From the NCBI GenBank assembly GCA_022615805.1, contig JAKEGO010000053.1, positions 1 to 10,674 on the forward strand: 10,674 nt of DNA. Direction: 5' to 3'. Under the pieces are notes generated by a model, which searched no databases, was not told the DNA's origin, and saw only the letters and a program-made list of their open reading frames with translations. The stretch is from Thermoplasmata archaeon (GTDB taxonomy: Archaea > Thermoplasmatota > JAKEGO01). The translations under genes and the position numbers were made by a program. Positions 8,501 to 10,674 of the stretch are shown piece after piece; the first letter of the stretch is position 1, and each line of letters opens with the position of its first letter.

Positions 8501-8942
8501 AGGGCCGGATCCACAGGGTGAAGATCTGCGACGTCCCGCCGCCCCTCCGGTCCAGGTCGCAGTGGACGGAGTAGTTGCCGTCCCCATCGAAGAATATCTT
8601 CCGGTGGTACGTCGACGGGACGGCGGTGTTGAAGGGCGTGAACGCTCCCGAGTACCACCTGTCCCTTTCCACCTTGTCGACGTTGTTGCCGTTGTCCCAG
8701 CACTCCATGTTGATGTGCGATCCATTGCCGTAGATTATCTCGTATCGCTTCGAGCCGCCGATCGTGCGGCCGTCGGAGATGTTCACGTAGATGGTCTCCC
8801 CCTCGTTGAAGACGTCGGCCAGGGGACCGTCGCAGGAGTAGCGATGGAACGTGATGATGTCGTCGAGGCCCTCGCCCGAGGGCAACGCTGATATCGTTAT
8901 CGCGAGAACGAGGCATATCAGCCCTATGGTGGTGAAACGCAT
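5532..8942 (-). CDS. Large secreted, membrane-anchored surface glycoprotein (paralogue B)
   Basis: Predicted envelope glycoprotein of 1136 residues, one residue shorter than its tandem paralogue and collinear with it. In order: signal peptide (about 1-24, MRFTTIGLICLVLAITISAL); N-terminal domain with FNEGETIYVNISDG (45-58); three repeated modules (about 160-246, 382-470, 490-580); Ig-like stretch (about 588-692); PGF-pre-PGF-like segment (759-852); NEW3/COG1470-like domain (about 868-968); CARDB-like domain (989-1100); hydrophobic anchor LPALTALALAGLAIAL (1111-1126) followed by RRR and an acidic tail. There are 27 N-X-S/T sequons, many at the same aligned positions as in A. The ATG at 8942 is chosen over an in-frame upstream start at 9053: the upstream extension is polar and basic (RRGDSKSRYAGRRRGD), crosses the TATA box, and has no counterpart in A, whereas GGGGTGAT precedes 8942. 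Function is unassigned; an S-layer or adhesin role is an inference from architecture. The domain names come from reading motifs, not from a profile search. Confidence 0.9.
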   Translation of the reverse strand: MRFTTIGLICLVLAITISALPSGEGLDDIITFHRYSCDGPLADVFNEGETIYVNISDGRTIGGSKRYEIIYGNGSHINMECWDNGNNVDKVERDRWYSGAFTPFNTAVPSTYHRKIFFDGDGNYSVHCDLDRRGGGTSQIFTLWIRPFELFVWSVVESSPHVYFNNATKVLYYSNDQAFSAAIDVRLKDNKPGADDRTSWAEPAFGSFPSDADYQSDRHWDFWYTLDMGETCDGNLSFGATDNQHYTAMTYMTVVLDNDPPVVSNVTVHDPHYVGPVYPWWRPASIAGGELNVTWDHVDESGPLTSSLDWDATDDAYDQLGIDPGLDRWEVVVGLDDDGSCLINVTIGVTDQVSNTGYGYTWAGFDLTPPSAVTINATESSDNIHFNGTLLYSNDQVMSDAFELIVVDDESMSGRSDAAGSIAFGNAPKDADYVAGGGWNLLYVIDMGEVSGAITITMWDNVGNAGTAVVQTLLDNVIPEITTTLAETSPWMFIDGSLYFGDSMPSAQDLTIAGTATDPLGLWRADFTDEPNLAYSPPTCTMSGTTDGWSGIYGFDSVSTDGDGIIVVRIYDVVGNMNSTTLIYVRDPLPPRLSTFNYVDGAIVNDGHDMLRYTDPWRAHAAVDVQEAMTALYRVNVSIDDVPMDEWLLPRDGVFNVTSAMVNWTGWHTITWSASDAVNNTRVLETSVLRAPNSTDRRLRLRLDPTARTLVDISDEPDFGASISMAPTQDVWASVMEYPLNPITGYPAGNYTGDPGRNYTTFRYLDIGVNRTAYYGSASIRIYYTEADIHQIALKEDAVFGMVRWDGDEWRWLTSSVVSRVNQTIGFRLYSGYVEVTLRNLYNRSNIFAIAGWRYRVTIREDLCDTNMTIFRDSLVNSYQRAFTIVFRNIGAAADDYFLNATGPNDWMISWIEGLDVRRTIRSAEALENQTVTLYVVIPMGGANVSAGASGMGIAYGIRVTVESITDLHSAMNPWRGDYLDLVGFIRRTDLEVRTVTFDRIFSFIEGQAVIVYVEVYNHGNYTTEDALVNVRMSAGGSVTDLGTLAIPDGALEPLDSAWLIFVTEAPEDLEEMSFNATVTYGGDEYDVESNHLTTDVGVVHRPYAATSTALPALTALALAGLAIALRRRTESRDDY
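7203..8465 (-). repeat. Three-copy internal protein repeat in surface protein B
   Basis: Protein-level repeat matching that of paralogue A. Copy 1 (residues 160-246) has VYFNNATKVLYYSNDQ, then AFGSFPSDADY and WDFWY. Copy 2 (382-470) has IHFNGTLLYSNDQ, then AFGNAPKDADY and WNLLY. Copy 3 (490-580) has MFIDGSLYFGDSMP and ends IIVVRIYDVVGN. Because both proteins hold three copies in the same order, the internal triplication predates the gene duplication. Confidence 0.7.
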
Positions 8943-8956
8943 ACAATCACCCCGCC
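8943..8956 (-). promoter_or_regulatory. Ribosome-binding site of surface gene B
   Basis: The minus strand reads GGCGGGGTGATTGT before the ATG at 8942. GGTGAT is a perfect match to the complement of the archaeal 16S 3' end, with 3 nt spacing. It supports the start at 8942 rather than further upstream. Confidence 0.65.
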
Positions 8957-8993
8957 GTCTTCCTGCATACCGTGATTTCGAATCCCCCCTGCG

Positions 8994-9002
8994 TATATAT
9001 AT
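8994..9002 (-). promoter_or_regulatory. TATA box for surface gene B
   Basis: An alternating ATATATATA tract on the minus strand, preceded by GCGAAACG, which fits an archaeal BRE. Transcription would start near 8972, giving a leader of about 30 nt before the ATG at 8942. Confidence 0.7.
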
Positions 9003-9084
9003 CGTTTCGCGTGTTATCACCATTACCGTTATATCTATGCCTAGATTCACCACCCCGGGGGCTGTGCGTCATATTTCGCCGGAG

Positions 9085-9094
9085 GAACCGGTTC
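9085..9094. other. 10-bp perfect palindrome in the divergent intergenic region
   Basis: GAACCGGTTC is its own reverse complement. It sits between the promoters of gene B and the small membrane protein and could be a regulator site, but a palindrome of this size can occur by chance in GC-rich DNA. Confidence 0.2.
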
Positions 9095-9164
9095 GCGCCC
9101 GTATTTCGACGATCCGGACCATATCAAAGCGCCCTTCGCGGTCCACCGCCTCTCTCCGAATACC

Positions 9165-9172
9165 TTTATAAA
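9165..9172 (+). promoter_or_regulatory. TATA box for the small membrane protein
   Basis: TTTATAAA preceded by CGAATACC, a plausible BRE plus TATA element. Its centre lies 27 bp before the GTG at 9196 and 36 bp before the ATG at 9205, so the transcript is leaderless from the GTG or has only a very short leader before the ATG. Confidence 0.75.
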
Positions 9173-9204
9173 CGAAGCCCCCGATACGTGCACGGGTGGA
9201 TGCC

Positions 9205-9705
9205 ATGGATGGACCTCCACGTGACGAACGCAGGGAAGAGCGGAGGGACGAGCCGCCGAGGCGGGAGGAGCCCCCCCGCGACGATTACAGGCGCGAGGAC
9301 TGGGGTCGCGACCGCGACCGTTACGACGACAGGTACGGCAGGGACAGGTACGGGCCGCCGGCGGCCGGCATGGGCCTGAGCGGCATCTTCACGATGAAGA
9401 ACATCGGGATGATGGCCCTGCTCGGCGTGCTGCTGCTGTTCATCGGCGCCCTGTACGCATCGACCATCATCATCACGGACAACGACGACCTTGCCGATGC
9501 TGACGAGCTACAGGATGCGCGCGAGGGCCAGAAGAACGCCCTGATAATCGTGCGGCTCGGCATGGCGGTCCTGTCGATGGCCCTCATCGGCGGCGGCATG
9601 TTCAACGACAAGCTGGACAACCACCTGCGCATGGGCCTCATAGTCGGCGGATCGATAGTGGCGATGGGCCTCTTCACGGGCACAATGTTCATGCCGACGT
9701 ATTGA
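9205..9705 (+). CDS. Small three-helix membrane protein with Arg/Asp/Glu-rich N-terminal tail
   Basis: Not recognised as a named family. The 166 residues split into a highly charged, probably disordered tail (1-50) with 16 Arg and 18 Asp/Glu plus Pro and Tyr (motifs RREEPPRDDYRRED and RDRYDDRYGRDRYG), then three predicted transmembrane helices (about 67-90, 112-133, 142-163) with a short acidic loop NDDLADADE (93-101). The basic-acidic tail most likely stays in the cytoplasm. Start choice: ATG at 9205 has a GGGTGGAT stretch 3 nt upstream that can act as ribosome-binding site; the in-frame GTG at 9196 would add three residues and would sit exactly at the predicted transcription start, so a leaderless GTG start is a real alternative. 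The gene is transcribed divergently from surface gene B and ends in TGA just before a hairpin terminator, so it is probably monocistronic. Function unknown; linkage to the surface proteins is only positional. Confidence 0.85.
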   Translation: MDGPPRDERREERRDEPPRREEPPRDDYRREDWGRDRDRYDDRYGRDRYGPPAAGMGLSGIFTMKNIGMMALLGVLLLFIGALYASTIIITDNDDLADADELQDAREGQKNALIIVRLGMAVLSMALIGGGMFNDKLDNHLRMGLIVGGSIVAMGLFTGTMFMPTY

Positions 9706-9730
9706 ACGGCACCGTGACGGGACATGGAAC

Positions 9731-9766
9731 GGGACGGCGAGACGGCCGTCCCGGCCCTTTCTTTTT
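9731..9766 (+). terminator. Intrinsic-type terminator after the small membrane protein
   Basis: GGGACGGC (9731-9738) pairs perfectly with GCCGTCCC (9745-9752) around a 6-nt loop, followed by TTTCTTTTT (9758-9766). It lies 25 nt past the stop at 9705 and before the convergent gene ending at 9783. In archaea the T-rich tract alone may be the active part. Confidence 0.75.
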
Positions 9767-9782
9767 GCTTCCCCATCGGGAC

Positions 9783-10674
9783 TTACCTGCGGTGCCGCGT
9801 GCCCCATAAGGGTTCGGTCCATGGACCAAGCTCCGTCGATGGCGGTTGGCCATGGTGAGGTGGATCGTGTCTGGGACGCGAGTGCAGGTCCCTTAGCGTG
9901 ACCCACATCAAAATGAGGATGTAGATCGGAAAGCAGACGAAGAGGACGTCTGTCGCGGAGGAACTGGCCACCCACCACGACCCGGCGAGTGGGACAGCAA
10001 CGATGAGCAGGAAAAGCAGCAGGGCGAGGAGTACAGGATCAGCAGGGTGCGCCATCTGGGTCCTGGCCGGCGACCCGGGCTTACTTTTTCCTCCCCAACC
10101 TGCCGATCGGGATCTCTTCCGGCTCACGTCCAATTCCTGCATGACGTGCTGGGCGCCTTTGAACAGGGCCACTGCGAACAGGAGGAGGAGCATCAGGGGG
10201 AGGAAGTAGATGCCCGACCGGGCCAAGGATGATGACCCGATCAATATCAGTAATACGACAATAAGTCCGATGACGATTAACATGGCGAGGGAAATGAAGA
10301 AGAGAATGACGCCGGACAGAAGGGTCCGAAGCTCCGAAGGCGGCACTGGTGGCACCCTCCCCTTGAGGGGCGCTGTGGACCGCACATTGTGCGAATATGC
10401 ATCCCGGTACCACCACCACCGTGAGATCCCCCTCGCGTGGCACATCGCCAGCGGCAACGCCATCAGGAACAGGACGAATGCGCAGCTACCGGCCAAACAT
10501 GTCTCCGCCCCCGAGCCGCTGTATTCGATGCGGATGGCGATAAGGGGAAGCACGAGCCACGCGGCTATGTTCCAGATGACGGTCAGGTTGGCGACCAGGA
10601 GCGGGACCTTGACCGTCCTCCCGAGAGCGAGGCGGATGGGCACGAAGAACGTGAGGAATATCAGCGCGAGGCCC
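9783..10674 (-). CDS. Multi-pass membrane protein of unknown function (partial, 5' end outside window)
   Basis: Not recognised. 296 residues are visible, ending at TAA. The frame stays open to the right edge, and the residues before the first in-frame GTG (10643) read GLALIFLTFFVPIRLALG, a continuing hydrophobic segment, so the true start lies outside the window. About seven hydrophobic segments are seen in the visible part (about 1-13, 24-47, 60-80, 118-146, 155-172, 213-233, 241-260). Between the third and fourth is a loop with WWWYRDAYSHN and a Pro-rich VPPVPPSE; between the fifth and sixth is a basic loop with SRKRSRS. The C-terminal tail (261-296) is rich in His, Pro and Arg and polar. 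No transporter or enzyme motif was recognised. Local base composition drops (58 G/C of 120 in 10201-10320 by hand count), unlike the GC-rich neighbours. It converges on the small membrane protein gene. Confidence 0.8.
   Translation of the reverse strand, partial: GLALIFLTFFVPIRLALGRTVKVPLLVANLTVIWNIAAWLVLPLIAIRIEYSGSGAETCLAGSCAFVLFLMALPLAMCHARGISRWWWYRDAYSHNVRSTAPLKGRVPPVPPSELRTLLSGVILFFISLAMLIVIGLIVVLLILIGSSSLARSGIYFLPLMLLLLFAVALFKGAQHVMQELDVSRKRSRSAGWGGKSKPGSPARTQMAHPADPVLLALLLFLLIVAVPLAGSWWVASSSATDVLFVCFPIYILILMWVTLRDLHSRPRHDPPHHGQPPSTELGPWTEPLWGTRHRR

Noticed and set aside
7788..8891. Long + strand open frame opposite surface gene B (and similar ones at 3923-4708, 5520-6356 and 6573-7337)
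   Set aside because: The translations are Val/Arg/Asp-rich without domains, while the minus strand encodes a protein conserved with its paralogue. These are composition shadows.
8943..9053. N-terminal extension of surface protein B from 9053
   Set aside because: It crosses the ATATATATA promoter element and would put a basic polar stretch before the signal peptide.
9783..10643. GTG at 10643 as the start of the right-hand membrane protein
   Set aside because: The frame continues to the edge with a hydrophobic stretch, so the GTG is internal and the gene is partial.

Overview
The window reads as a high-GC archaeal chromosome segment, most likely Thermoplasmatota or another euryarchaeote. The signs are a replicative-type ATP-dependent DNA ligase, an archaeal KsgA/Dim1 rRNA dimethylase, TATA-box/BRE-type promoters 20-30 bp from the expected transcription starts, GGTGAT-like ribosome-binding sites, and large secreted proteins rich in N-X-S/T sequons with a C-terminal hydrophobic anchor. 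The exact lineage is an inference; no rRNA or taxon-specific marker is present.

Layout from left to right. (1) 1-1200, + strand: the C-terminal two thirds of the ATP-dependent DNA ligase, cut by the left edge. (2) 1263-8942, - strand, read right to left: two tandem, full-length paralogous surface glycoproteins of 1136 and 1137 residues (here called B, 5532-8942, and A, 1994-5407), then rsmA/ksgA (1263-1997), whose GTG start overlaps the stop codon of gene A by 4 nt. Genes A and B each have their own TATA box; rsmA seems to depend on gene A's promoter and is probably translationally coupled to it. rsmA converges on the ligase gene across a 62-bp gap. (3) 8943-9204: a 262-bp divergent intergenic region with a promoter for gene B and a promoter for a small membrane protein. 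(4) 9205-9705, + strand: a 166-residue protein with an Arg/Asp/Glu-rich cytoplasmic-type tail and three predicted transmembrane helices, followed by a clear intrinsic-type terminator (9731-9766). (5) 9783 to the right edge, - strand: the 3' part of a multi-pass membrane protein of unknown function, with noticeably lower GC in places.

The central pair is the most distinctive content. Both proteins have a signal peptide, an N-terminal beta-rich domain, three copies of a repeated module (signature around H-F-N-G-T-L-L-Y-S-N-D and A-F-G-x-x-P-x-D-x-D-Y), Ig-like spacers, a region resembling the PGF-pre-PGF domain, a NEW3/COG1470-like domain, a CARDB-like domain, and a shared C-terminal tail of the form LPA-(V/L)-TAL, hydrophobic helix, RRR. 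They look like cell-envelope glycoproteins (S-layer components or adhesins) that arose by tandem duplication and then diverged. Their precise role cannot be read from sequence. The ligase and the rRNA methylase are housekeeping genes. The two remaining membrane proteins are unassigned.
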